64,000 bases of DNA, taken from positions 1,302,001 through 1,366,000 of the forward strand of contig KN832878.1 in NCBI GenBank assembly GCA_000827325.1, written 5' to 3'. This DNA comes from Oidiodendron maius Zn. Its lineage: Eukaryota > Ascomycota > Leotiomycetes > Myxotrichaceae. Below, piece after piece: positions 47,201-57,257 of this stretch. The notes below the pieces were generated by a model that saw only the letters and a list, made by a program, of their open reading frames with translations, ran no database searches and was not told the DNA's origin. The position numbers and the translations under genes were made by a program. Within the stretch, counting starts at the first letter, position 1; the number at the start of each line of letters is the position of its first letter.

Positions 47201-49648
47201 AACCAAATCCCCAGGCAAAGATGGATTTAACCGCGTCTTGATGCCAATATGAGGAGGTATGATGCCCTTCTGAAGAACTAACATAGTCTTGATAAAGGCC
47301 ATGATGCCAGCAGCAGCCTCTCCATGGCCTACGTTGGCTTTGACCGATCCAATATGGAGAGGTAAGTCCCGCGGTCGGACATGGCCGTCAGCGCCAGGGG
47401 CAAAGACACCTGTAACTGATCTCATCTCGGTACTATCACCTGCCTGGGTTCCAGTGCCATGCATTTCGATATAGCCGACCGCCAGTGGGTCAATTCCAGC
47501 ACGTCTTATTACCTTGGTGTATAGAAATTCCTGCGCCGCATCGTGGGGATGTGTGATGGACACGGCTTCGGCCGAATGATCAGTAGCTGCAGACAGAATA
47601 ACGCCAAGAATGTTGTCGTTATCAGCCTCAGCGTCCTCTAGCCGTTTCAGAACAACGCTTCCAACGCCATCTGCACGGCAATAGCCATCAGCTCCTTCAT
47701 CCCACGTCTTACAGCCTCCAGTGGGGGACAGGAAGTGGCCATTGCTCAGCCCAGCGTAAACATCAGAGTTGGTAAGAATGTTTAGGCCACCAGCGATAGC
47801 CATATCGACATCTGCACTCCATAGGGAGGTACACGCGGCTTGTATTGCTGCCAAGCTGGATGAGCAGGCCGTATCAACGCTGAAACTTGGACCCCAGAAT
47901 TTGAAGAAGTAATTAATGCGGCCAGGGGCAAAGGCTCTGCATCCTCCGGGAATGAAATAAGTACCAACGTCTTGTGCAGAGTTCACCTCGCGGTAGTCGT
48001 CACTGGCTTGTCCGTAGAATGTGCCCACGCGCCGGGGATGTACACCTTGACCAGGCACATACCCTGACCTCTCTAGGGCCTCGTAGGCTGTTACTAGGGC
48101 AAGTCGATGCATTGGGTCTGTTTGCTCAGCCTCTCGTGGGGACATGCCGAAAAACATGGCGTCGAATAGGCCAGGATTGTCCACGAAGCAGCCGTAGGAC
48201 GTCTTGGACGTGTTGGGCCTTTTTCCCGCTGGATCAACATGGGTTTCAACATTGAAACGATCGGGTGGGACGTGACCATGGACATCTCGCTCTTGCATCA
48301 ACAACTGCCAGAACTTTTCCGTGTCATCGGCACCCCCTGGGAACCGACATGCCATACCCACAACAGCGATTTTGGACGACTTCGCGTCCCTAGGGGGGCT
48401 TTTCCCTATAGGGAGGCTCATAGCTGCTGACATCATATCCTGGCTCGACAGCGTTGTGGTAGGAATCTCGGCTCGCCAATGCTCGAGTAAGCTCTCAACG
48501 TAGTGTGACGGCTGTATGGCGATTATCTGGGTGGAATCGGGCGAAAGCTGCCTTAACCGTTCGGTGACGCCATCAATGGTCCGGTCCCAGCGAATTCTCT
48601 TCGTCAGCATCTCCTCCATTATTTGCTCAAGCAGTGACGTGGCGTTTGTAGGCTCAAATGGATGTCCGGTCACAGGAGAGAATAGTGGGAGATGCAGCTG
48701 GTGTTCTTGGTCGATCTTCTGGACGATTTGCTGAACATGCTCCGTGCCATAAACTCTGCCCGTATGCCACATACCCTGAACCTTCTTCATCGGCACGTTT
48801 TTCGTGTGCTTGAAGAAATCACACTCTGAGAAGAGAGCTCTGAGAGTCGATGGCGGACCGCCGATGCTAACAGACTTCCCGTCGGTATTAAACACAGACG
48901 CCATACTCGTCTCAGGATATGCCTAGGGTGCGTGTTAGTATGTGATCATTGCACTCCTGAGTCGTGACTTACCTTCTCGGCATTGAAACGCGCCACTGCT
49001 TGGTGGGCGTCGTTCTCGTCAACTCCATATGCACAGTATACCCAGGCGCCTTCAGCATTAATTTCATTTGGTGAAACCTCTAGTGACCGGCAGACTTGGT
49101 CAACGACAAGTCCAAATCGAAATGCGACCCGGGTGATGTCCTCAGCGATGCTTGGGATCATCGACACGCTTGGGGAGAGCCCAATAGCCGCCGCTGAAAG
49201 CAGGCCTGGTCCTCTAGCGATGAGAGACGCGTTAGACCCTTGGAAATTGTACTCAAGCGGATGAGCTTCATGGTATCTTTGATAAATCGGTAAGCTTGCT
49301 CGTTGAGACCTGTGTTTTGGATACATACGCAATGAAGCTGCCTAGCTGAAATACGAATACCAGCACTCGCTCAATAGCTCCACCAAGAGGCGTTTTCCTC
49401 AGCTGAACGACATGATCGGTCAAGTCCAGGACGGTCTCGAAGCATGGTATCAAGTCTCTTTGAGCTCGGCTCAGCTGACTGAATTCTTCTCTTAAAGCTG
49501 AGGTAACGGAGTAAAAAAATGAAGCTAGGATTGGATGGTTCTTCTCTTTGCTGAGCAGGTGTAACTTTCTGAACAGATCCCGTTGGTCGCCCTCCGGATC
49601 TCCCTGGGGAATCTCGCCCGAAAAGTAGAGAACTTTGGCGCGTGTCAT
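44212..49648 (-). CDS. Non-reducing polyketide synthase, SAT-KS-AT-PT-ACP
   Basis: Four exons (49648-49329, 49276-48973, 48922-45509, 45441-44212) give 1755 aa. SAT: residues 1 to about 370, with SLIARGPGLLSAAAIG, where the usual G-x-C-x-G Cys is Gly129, while the partner His is kept (GMWHTGRVYG, His261). KS: about 391-820, with DTACSSS (Cys561), EMHGTGTQAGD (His696) and VKANVGHGEAAAG (His741). AT: GHSLGEYAA (Ser1012) and VAHAYHTSQMD. PT: His1336 in VVDGHAMNGYG and Asp1519 in HFIDGIVSLSGF. One ACP: LGLDSLMS, Ser1718, with the protein ending 37 residues later. There is no ketoreductase, dehydratase, methyltransferase, thioesterase or reductase domain. It builds and cyclises an aromatic polyketide in the cytosol; release must use a separate enzyme or be spontaneous. 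The start was set at the first ATG (49648). Confidence 0.93.
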
Positions 49649-50275
49649 GTTGGGCAAAAGCTTCTTTCTTGTAGACTATTATCTAGGGGTTATAACCACA
49701 TTCGAATTTCAAGCTGGTCCGAACTCAATATAGTTAACTCTATTCAAGCCTTCGTATATCTTGAAGTAGGCTTCCACCTCCTTGAACCTGAGCTGTTTCT
49801 TGGTGTTGCAAAGTCGGCAGTACTTCGTACAATCCTTCTCATTTAATACAATGCCTGAATGAAACTTTCAAATATATTTTTTGTTGCACGTCGCAAAAAG
49901 AAACGGACAACACCGAACCGGGAAATCATTGAAGGGTCGAAAGATACTGCTATGATTGATGGTTGTCTTGGCTGTGGTCTTGTTGGTGGACGATCTCTAG
50001 TGTGTTCGGGATGTACTCCTAGCGAGTAAGTACGAAGGACTCCGTACGGTAGGGTTAGTGATAACCAAGTAAGCGCTTATTTTTGAGCTTGCATAATAAC
50101 CTGACGCGAACGTCGCAACGTGGGAGATCCGGAATCTCCTCGCGTCGTTACTCTCTTAATCGTCCACTCGTTTATAGCCTCATTAGTAAGAGAATACGGG
50201 AATGGCGGCCACTGTTTCAGGCTTACCTACATTGGTAAGGTCCCGTAAATTGGGATGAGGTATCCTACTGTAAAT

Positions 50276-50308
50276 GCAGTGATACGGCAGTGATACGGCA
50301 GTAATACG
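50276..50308. repeat. 11-bp tandem repeat, three copies
   Basis: gcagtgatacg occurs at 50276 and 50287, then gcagtaatacg at 50298. It sits in the PKS-glycosyltransferase intergenic region. Confidence 0.85.
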
Positions 50309-50352
50309 GCCATACTCCAAAGACCATTGAATATACTAGCAGTACAAAGTAC

Positions 50353-50390
50353 TGTACGATGCCAAAGGTCCTGTACGATTCCAAAGGTCC
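50353..50390. repeat. 19-bp tandem direct repeat
   Basis: tgtacgatgccaaaggtcc at 50353-50371 is followed directly by tgtacgattccaaaggtcc at 50372-50390, with one difference. It may be a duplicated regulatory site. Confidence 0.85.
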
Positions 50391-51222
50391 TGCCACGCGC
50401 TAGTCAGGGATTCATTAGTGCCCTTTCTGAATGTGGAATTTGCTCAAGACACAATCGTTGCTTACAGTACGGCCTCCTCGTTGCTTAACTCCCAGTCAGT
50501 ATCCCTTAGTCTGGCAGCCAAAGTATACGCTAGTAGGGGTATCCATAAATCTCCTACTCTGATTGCTCCTGAACCAAATGCATAATATCATGCACAGCTT
50601 TTCCTAATTCATACCATCACGGAACGTAAACAAAACATTTAAGCTAGCCGTACAAGCATTGAACTGGAGGAAACACACCTTCCTAGCGTAGGCTTTGGAT
50701 GCCAGACAAAGGGATATTATGGCTCCAGCTGATGTTGGGAATCAAACCTTATTTATATTCAAGTAGGCTTTCGCATACTTGAATTTAAGCCGCCCTTGGA
50801 CTTTCAAGGTAGACAGCACTGCGTAGATCGATTTCAGTTATTAATTCATACAGTAATTGTCGGCTAGATAAGTGAGTGGTGGATGGCCAAGAAACAAAGA
50901 TTAATTTATCGGCCATTATGAGGTTAACTTATTTAGGGCTTGTGAGACAATGCGCAACGATTTCCTATTCAGAAGTACATATGAATCCTGACTAGCGTGT
51001 TCCGGGACTTTTCACACCGTAATCCGTATCTCTATTTGAATACGGCGCGGCGACGGATGCGACGGATGAAACGGTATAACAAAGCACAAAGGTCTACGAA
51101 GCGCACTCACGTAAAATCCTTCAAGTCAGGGTTCGTTATTAAGCTGTATGCCATCTCCCGGGCTGTATTTGCGGGTAGCTATCGATACCTAACTTCCTCT
51201 CCGTTTTCGAAAGTCCATTAAA

Positions 51223-52413
51223 ATGTCAACGTTTACCCCGATTCCCGACTTCGTCGAGACCGCTGAACTAAGGTTGATTCCCCGGTCAAGACTCGATCTT
51301 CGTACAGACGAAGAAATTATCGCGTCGCTGCTCACCCCCCAGCCCATCAAATCACAGAAGAACCTCTGGACCTTCTGGGACACTGGCTTCTGGCAGATGC
51401 GACCTTATATCCGCCGCAATGTCATTGGCTGGGTTCGCAGGTTAGGCCAGACATGGACGGTGAGAGTTTTGGATCACGTACCAGGTTCCCCAAACAACGT
51501 CGAGAGCCTGCTGGAATCTTCCTGGTTCCATTCCGCTTTCAATAACGGAACCATGACTGGCGAGTATGTTGGGGCACACAAGGCCGATTTGATTCGTTTA
51601 CCGCTGTTGTATATATATGGGGGGATCTGGATGGATGCAGGCACAACCCTCTTTCGACATGTTGATGCCATTTGCTGGGATGCAATAGAGGACCCTGAAA
51701 CCCCATATGAGATATCAGGTTTCGTTATGGAGAATGACGTGATACTGAATGGATTTATCGCCACCAAGAAAGGAAACGGATTCATCAAGCGGTGGCACGA
51801 TGTTTACCTTGAGATGTGGAAAGACCGAACGGATTGTATTGGGCTGCATAACCATCCGCTAGTCCGTGATGTGGAGATAAATCTTCCCAACGATGCACGT
51901 GAAGCATTATTCGGGCATGATATGGGGCTTTTCCATGACTATGTTTCGCACTTTTTAGCATTCAAGAGGGTTAGAATGCTCCAAGACCCCTCCGATAATT
52001 TTAATGGGCCGGAATACTGGCAGAGACACGCTTATCTACTCTCAACTTGGGAGACTTTCCTTCACCAAAGAATCTTACATTTTAATGGCCAGCGCCAGTT
52101 TGATCTCCTCTCGCTCCCGCGTGAGGGGCTTTTACCAGGGGACCGTAACCAGGAAGCCGAGTCTCTGGTCAACACACTTCTGGCGTGTGCCTCAACCATG
52201 AAGCTGTCACATGGGCTCAAAAAAAGCAAGCTTATCCTTTTGGCAAAGTTGTGGGACTTGCCTGAGAATGAGGATGCGGACATCAAGCCTGGTACCTTCG
52301 CAGCGTACCTCAGATGGGGAAGCGAGCATTTGGAGCAAACTCGTGTAATCGAGCCGCTTCCGGTAAATTGTACAGGTAATATGATTAAAGCTGGTGTGAC
52401 TGAAGTAGTTTAA
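51223..52413 (+). CDS. Capsular-polysaccharide-synthesis / GT32-like glycosyltransferase
   Basis: A single-exon ORF of 396 aa, intact. Early NLWTFWDTGFWQMRPYIRRN and WTVRVLDH match the start of the Caps_synth/GT32 sugar-binding fold. The key nucleotide-sugar segment is KADLIRLPLLYIYGGIWMDA (residues 120-139), with Asp138 in the position of the metal-binding D-x-D motif of this family (here D-A-G). Family members transfer a sugar to an acceptor, often in the secretory pathway, but this protein has no clear signal anchor, so a cytosolic role in natural-product glycosylation is possible. It diverges from the PKS across a 1.6-kb region, and such genes do occur near fungal PKS genes. Sugar and acceptor unknown. 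Confidence 0.85.
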   Translation: MSTFTPIPDFVETAELRLIPRSRLDLRTDEEIIASLLTPQPIKSQKNLWTFWDTGFWQMRPYIRRNVIGWVRRLGQTWTVRVLDHVPGSPNNVESLLESSWFHSAFNNGTMTGEYVGAHKADLIRLPLLYIYGGIWMDAGTTLFRHVDAICWDAIEDPETPYEISGFVMENDVILNGFIATKKGNGFIKRWHDVYLEMWKDRTDCIGLHNHPLVRDVEINLPNDAREALFGHDMGLFHDYVSHFLAFKRVRMLQDPSDNFNGPEYWQRHAYLLSTWETFLHQRILHFNGQRQFDLLSLPREGLLPGDRNQEAESLVNTLLACASTMKLSHGLKKSKLILLAKLWDLPENEDADIKPGTFAAYLRWGSEHLEQTRVIEPLPVNCTGNMIKAGVTEVV

Positions 52414-52604
52414 TAGTCAAGGAGCTTAGGGGTCAGTGAGAATCATATTTTATGACTATGACTACCGTACACATTGAAGCAACTTAGAGTTCTTTAACAC
52501 TCTGTACCTGTAGACTCTGGTAGTTTCGTTCTAAGAGGATCGCAACCAGAGTTATATATCTTGCTATCCCAATTCCACTCCGCTGCGCCATTGTTTCCAA
52601 AAGG

Positions 52605-53349
52605 TTAAGCTGTTCTATCCAGCTCTTTAGCATCGTGCAACAAGAGAGCAGCAGGAGGGATTACAATAGGACTATAGTGAGCTGCGAGGAATATATCAAT
52701 AATAGCGTCAGATTGATCGAGGAAACTTAAGCTTGCAGAAGCAAGCCAAGTGAGTGCAAAACCACTTCTATATAGACATGCCACGTCTCTTAATTCAAAG
52801 CTCGACATATAATAATTCGTAATGCCTTACCTCCTATAGACAGACTGAGATTGTCAGACAAATAGTCACTGAAGAGATCGGTAAACTGAAATAGGAATGG
52901 CCGGGATGGCAGAACAGATCCCAATCCCAATTATCAAGTATTCAGATATCTGGCCCTTCCTCATCTTGTGCCGGGCTCGCTCGCACACCACCAAACAGCT
53001 GACCAAGCAATTCACAAACGCTAACATTGATGGGTACAACATCGTCAAGGATGACCGATACGCTGTAACTTACTGCACAATTAACACGTAGGGTTGGGAA
53101 GGCGGACAATAGCAAGGCCTGCCACTTTCCGTACTGGATATAAGTAGTGTACAGTTGGTGTGTTGGTTCCAAAGGGAAGCAGAGAACTCGTCCACTAGCG
53201 TTGTTAACAGCCTGCATGAAGATATGAGAGGCGTATTCATGAAAAGCAAAGATGCTTAAGCCTGGTTCCGTGATGCTCGTAATTCTCGTATAGAGAAGGG
53301 TGGCGAGTACCGCTGTGAAAGGCAATATATGGATCTGCCGTTTCGACAC
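52605..53349 (-). pseudogene. Decayed gene of unknown family inside the PKS region
   Basis: The minus strand shows a coding-like stretch: FTAVLATLLYTRITSITEPG, FAFHEYASHIFMQAVNNASG, YIQYGKWQALLLSAFPTLRV and, after an in-frame TGA, DNWDWDLFCHPGHSYFSLP. A further piece in another frame follows at 52808-52605 (MSSFELRDVACLYRSGFALT). Stops and a frame change break it, and no start region is evident. The composition suggests a partly hydrophobic, possibly membrane-linked protein. I do not recognise the family. It may be a lost cluster member. Confidence 0.35.
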
Positions 53350-54469
53350 TGAGGTTCTCTTTACTTAGCAGGTCATTGAGGGCCTTCCGGAAGCGAACCT
53401 TGACCCAGTGAAAATTAACAGTAACAAGCTTATCACTCTCTGCGATATAGGCAGAAGGTTATCCAAGCAAGTAGCGTGCGACTGTAGGAGCTCCAACCTC
53501 GATCTCTAAAGCGGTTATATGCCTGTAGAGCAAATTTGGACATGTCAGGTGGGGGTGGGGCCTATAGTCCACTATCCTCCGCAGCCTTGGCCTCTGCAAC
53601 CTCCTAAGGGCTTTTAAGTATAGCAGCTATTAATACAAGTTGTCCTCGGTCAGTTTGAGTCTTGGTCGCATAATTAGTCCTATAGTAAATGGCATCAAGG
53701 ACTTTTGGAAACGAAGGTGTAAAATTGACATTGTGTTGCACCTCACCGCAGATGCAATGACGAGATTGTACTTGCTGACAAACCGATTATTTCTTTCCAT
53801 TCGGATGTAACCCTCCTCGGCAACGACAGACATTGGCACAAGTGGCCCTGGGAAGAGGATCCTGCACAGCTGGAAGAGCGATGGACACTTTGTTTTAAGC
53901 CCGCGAGGCGTGCTAAATATCTATAGTCATTCCCTCAAGCTGCACCGTCAGAACAATGTTCCAGCGAGATTTGCTACCCTTCCTCTGCTATTTGACGCCA
54001 AGCATTAGTGTGAGTATGCATCTGGACTCGGGCAGCCACGTTACTAGAGTCAGTGTTGAAAGCCTCCTGGAATTGAGCGAACGACGTATCTTCCGGCATA
54101 GTGAAGACAGCAGACCCACGAGTCTCTGAGGTAAACTGTTGGCCTAGACTAATATCGGCCATTTACCTAACGTAGGCAAGGACTCGGTGCCTAAAGTAGC
54201 GTCAGAAGCATGCTTCTGAGATAAGTTTGCGGCGCCGAAGTTGCTAAACTAGGCGAGGTCTTATACCTTATTAAATTGATGTTATTCTATCCCTACCTTT
54301 TATTCCACGGTGTATGATAACTTGGTAAGCAATAGAAGGAGCCCCTTACATGTCTCAATAACTTGATTAACTAAGGTATTGATAAGTGATATACAGAAGT
54401 GTTTTATACACATTAAAAGCTAAAGGGAAATAGGTGCTACCTAAGCATGGAGGGAAACAAGGCCAAACT
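53350..54469. other. Mostly non-coding, with one short minus-strand ORF
   Basis: A 62-codon ORF at 53974-54162 (minus) starts MADISLGQQFTSETRGSAVF and looks protein-like but is isolated. Another at 53630-53839 is unassigned. These may belong to the decayed gene to the left. At 54245-54259 there is a 15-bp match (taaactaggcgaggt) to the MITE terminal repeat at 62705. Confidence 0.4.
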
Positions 54470-56022
54470 TTACAATTTAGCCATGATATCGCCCTTCTTG
54501 CTTTTTTCCTGGGGCTGCTCGTCTGCGAATGGCACAGTGCGAGGCCGATACGGAACAGGAAGCATATTCAAAGATGCTGCTTGTCCGAACTCTGTCTGGA
54601 ACCCACGTAATATTACCTCTGCCTGTAGCTGGGGCATCCGGGTCAAAGCAAACTCCTCTAGTTCTGGAGTTAACAGCGCATCAACTGCCTGGCGTTTGTT
54701 TGCCATGGTAACGAATTTTTGGAGACGCGGGGTGCGTAACTCTTGGACCTTCTCGAATACTGTATCAAGTTGTTCGACGGTAGGTTTGTTTTGAGGCGAG
54801 GTTTTTAAGCAGTCGAAGAGGTTGTTTGTCAATACCGCTGCATTTTCAATAGCAGAGTTTCCTCCTTGTCCCGTAATGGGGAGCATCTTGATGGCAAATG
54901 CGTGTTAGCTAAGGCTCTACATGGCGAAGAGTATACCCGAACGATATAGCTTACCTTGCTGCTCGAGTCACCGATAGCGATAATACGGCCGTAATGCCAT
55001 CTTTTGTAAACTATTTCTTCCAATGGGACCAAAACAGAGGACATACGCTTGTCGTACATATCTCTGAAGCGTAAACCAGAGGTGATATGGTCGTCAAGAT
55101 GTGGCTTGACGAATGCCTCCTTATCTTTGTCGGAGAACCGAGGGATGTCAGAGCCAAACACTCTCTTTTGAAGGCGCTTTGTCAAGAAGAAGTATGAGCG
55201 ATCACCGGGACCATCCCCAAGAAGGTATGAGAACCTGTTACCGAAAACATAACCAACATCTCCCTTTGCAATGCCTGGTACGTTACGGGAGATGCCGAAC
55301 AAGCAGGCCCAGTGGGCATGTAATGCTTTTGCACAAGATAAATCAACCTATGATGTTGCACAGAGTGATAGAAATATGAAACTCACAAGCACTCTCTATA
55401 TAGTCATGCGCAGGATCTAACCTTGCCATTTCTCGACGCACGCGAGAATGGATTCCATCAGCACCGACGAGGACATCCCCAGTATAGGATGATCCATCTT
55501 CTGTTCTGATCATAACAGCGACATCATCGGACTTCACAATACTGACGACGCGCTTTCCCGTGAGCACTTTGTGCTTTTGACGTAAGCTGTCATACAAGTG
55601 TTGAAGGAGCATTCGGCGATCGATGAAAGAAAGGGGATATCCATGTCTACATGAAAGTCATGCCATTTTTGTTAGTTTATTGGAATAGAAAAATTTGATC
55701 CAAGTATAATCTTGGCGTACCTCTCGATGACTGCACCGCCGAGTCCTTCAAATTCCTTAACTTTTCGACCGGCTAAAGTGCCATACCACGAGTTGTTCAC
55801 GCTATGATTTTGAGACTTCTCCTGGAGAGAATCATAGCAACTAAGTTGATCGAGGATCCGTAGCCCATTGGGGCACAGTCCAATGCTTGCGCCAAGTTCT
55901 GGGGCGATATCTACGTGGGCTTCAAGAAGGAGGAAATCAATGCCGACGCGCTCTAGCATCAGGGCTAGCGATAAGCCTGTGATGCTGCCGCCGACGATGA
56001 GGACCTTGAGCCGCGAATCCAT
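54470..56022 (-). CDS. FAD-dependent monooxygenase (PaxM/salicylate-hydroxylase-like)
   Basis: Four exons (56022-55721, 55646-55387, 55325-54955, 54886-54470) give 449 aa, a normal length. The FAD-binding Rossmann motif is KVLIVGGSITGLSLALMLER (residues 6-25). The DG motif is GDVLVGADGIHSRVRREMAR. The second FAD motif, GRIIAIGDSSSKMLPITGQG then GNSAIENAA, has the GD-x6-P signature. The C-terminal part is charged, without the membrane anchor of some indole-terpene enzymes. The enzyme would hydroxylate or epoxidise an aromatic substrate using NAD(P)H and O2; a polyketide from the adjacent PKS is the obvious candidate. Exon 3 uses the AG at 55326-55327 because it alone keeps the frame. Confidence 0.88.
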
Positions 56023-56287
56023 CTGGGCTAGAAAGAGACGCCGTGTATTGAACGACTTCTCCTACTGCAACGCAAATCTCGGCTTTTAAATAGGTAAGAT
56101 ACGTGCCACATGGCAAATTTTACTGTGGCTGGTTCGCGTATTCTGTCAGCACAACATCCGCGTATTCTTTACAAGTACAGTAAGATCGCACGCGATCAAA
56201 CAGAGAAAAAGTACTGTAGCGCAGGAATAAGCGATGCGCTGAGTCATCTGGTCAAGATATTATAATACTTTATAAAGTAACTTTATA

Positions 56288-56608
56288 TTACTCTATGCAG
56301 CTCGGTTTTAGCGCTCGCATCTTGAAGGCGTTGCGAAAGAGTTTCCATTGTCCTTCCCAGGAAGTTGCCAGTGATCCATAGGGACATTGAAATATTGGTC
56401 GTAGAATCTCAAAGAGTACCCAGGACCTTTTAAAGCCTTTGGCTTTCTTGTAACGAGTTTTGAGGTGGTCAGGATCGGGCGTACCTTTCGGCAGAGGATC
56501 TGTAGGACGGTTCAATGGCCTGCACGATGCCAGAGCTCGTCCATCTTGACCCTGTGTGTATAGATTTCTGGGTCTTACGTGTGTTTTAATATCGGCCGCA
56601 GCATACAA
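56288..56608 (-). CDS. Hypothetical ORF, 106 aa, weak support
   Basis: An open frame from MYAAADIKTHVRPRNLYTQG to a TAA-type stop, with a Lys/Arg/Trp-containing end (SWVLFEILRPIFQCPYGSLA). The composition is plausible but there is no motif, signal sequence or splice evidence. It lies between the monooxygenase promoter and AT-rich sequence. Confidence 0.2.
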   Translation of the reverse strand: MYAAADIKTHVRPRNLYTQGQDGRALASCRPLNRPTDPLPKGTPDPDHLKTRYKKAKGFKRSWVLFEILRPIFQCPYGSLATSWEGQWKLFRNAFKMRALKPSCIE

Positions 56609-57257
56609 TCTGATCTGATGGATTGATATAAGTGGCTAGGGCTAAGCTGGCGTTGTCGAGATTCAGGATGCTCAGGATCCGCTGGCCTACGTGGTTTCGG
56701 GCAAATCAAACGGGATAGTGGCGCGATGAATTCAAAGCATTTAGTTAAACTCTCCGGGTCTAAGAGAGGCCAAATAGATCACCGTAAACCCCATCTATGC
56801 AGGTGGGGATGCTAAGACCAGATCATATTTACAGGGTAAGGCGACAGCAATGACAAAGGGCGTGCATCAAATGCCTTAATGGCCGTTAAGAAGACAATCT
56901 ATACAGCTGTACTATAAGAAACATATTATTTTCTATTGTCAATGCCCAACGCTCCCTCATAGGAAATCTGCTCTCCTTGCTGCATGAGTCCTGAACGGTT
57001 CAGAATTGCACCTTCTCCGGCGATAAACCTCTCGCAATTAATTGCGCATTTAAAAGAAATTCGCTCTCAAATCTCTTAGTCAAACGAGTTTTAAATATGG
57101 ACGAAGAGTTCAGCGCTGTTTAAATGCCGTTTCGTATTGTTGACATAATAAGGATGGTTTTAGCTCTCAATCTCTGGCTGTCGACCGCTTGGCTTCCTCC
57201 CATACACAACTTTTCTGCACGATTGGTTAGTGGCGTGTGTTATGGAGGTTTCAAGAC
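56609..57257. other. Intergenic, no supported gene
   Basis: AT-rich near 56900-57120. Contains the 3' end of the methyltransferase unit, transcribed leftward. Confidence 0.5.

Larger units (their letters stand above)
49649..51222. promoter_or_regulatory. 1.6-kb divergent intergenic region between the PKS and glycosyltransferase
   Basis: The two starts face away from each other, so this stretch holds both promoters. It contains short tandem repeats (50276-50308 and 50353-50390) and no supported gene. No binding site of a known cluster regulator could be assigned by eye, and no regulator gene is adjacent. Confidence 0.5.

Noticed and set aside
44519-48734. Many plus-strand ORFs of 60-100 aa over the PKS
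   Set aside because: Shadows of the minus-strand PKS, which has continuous domains and catalytic motifs.
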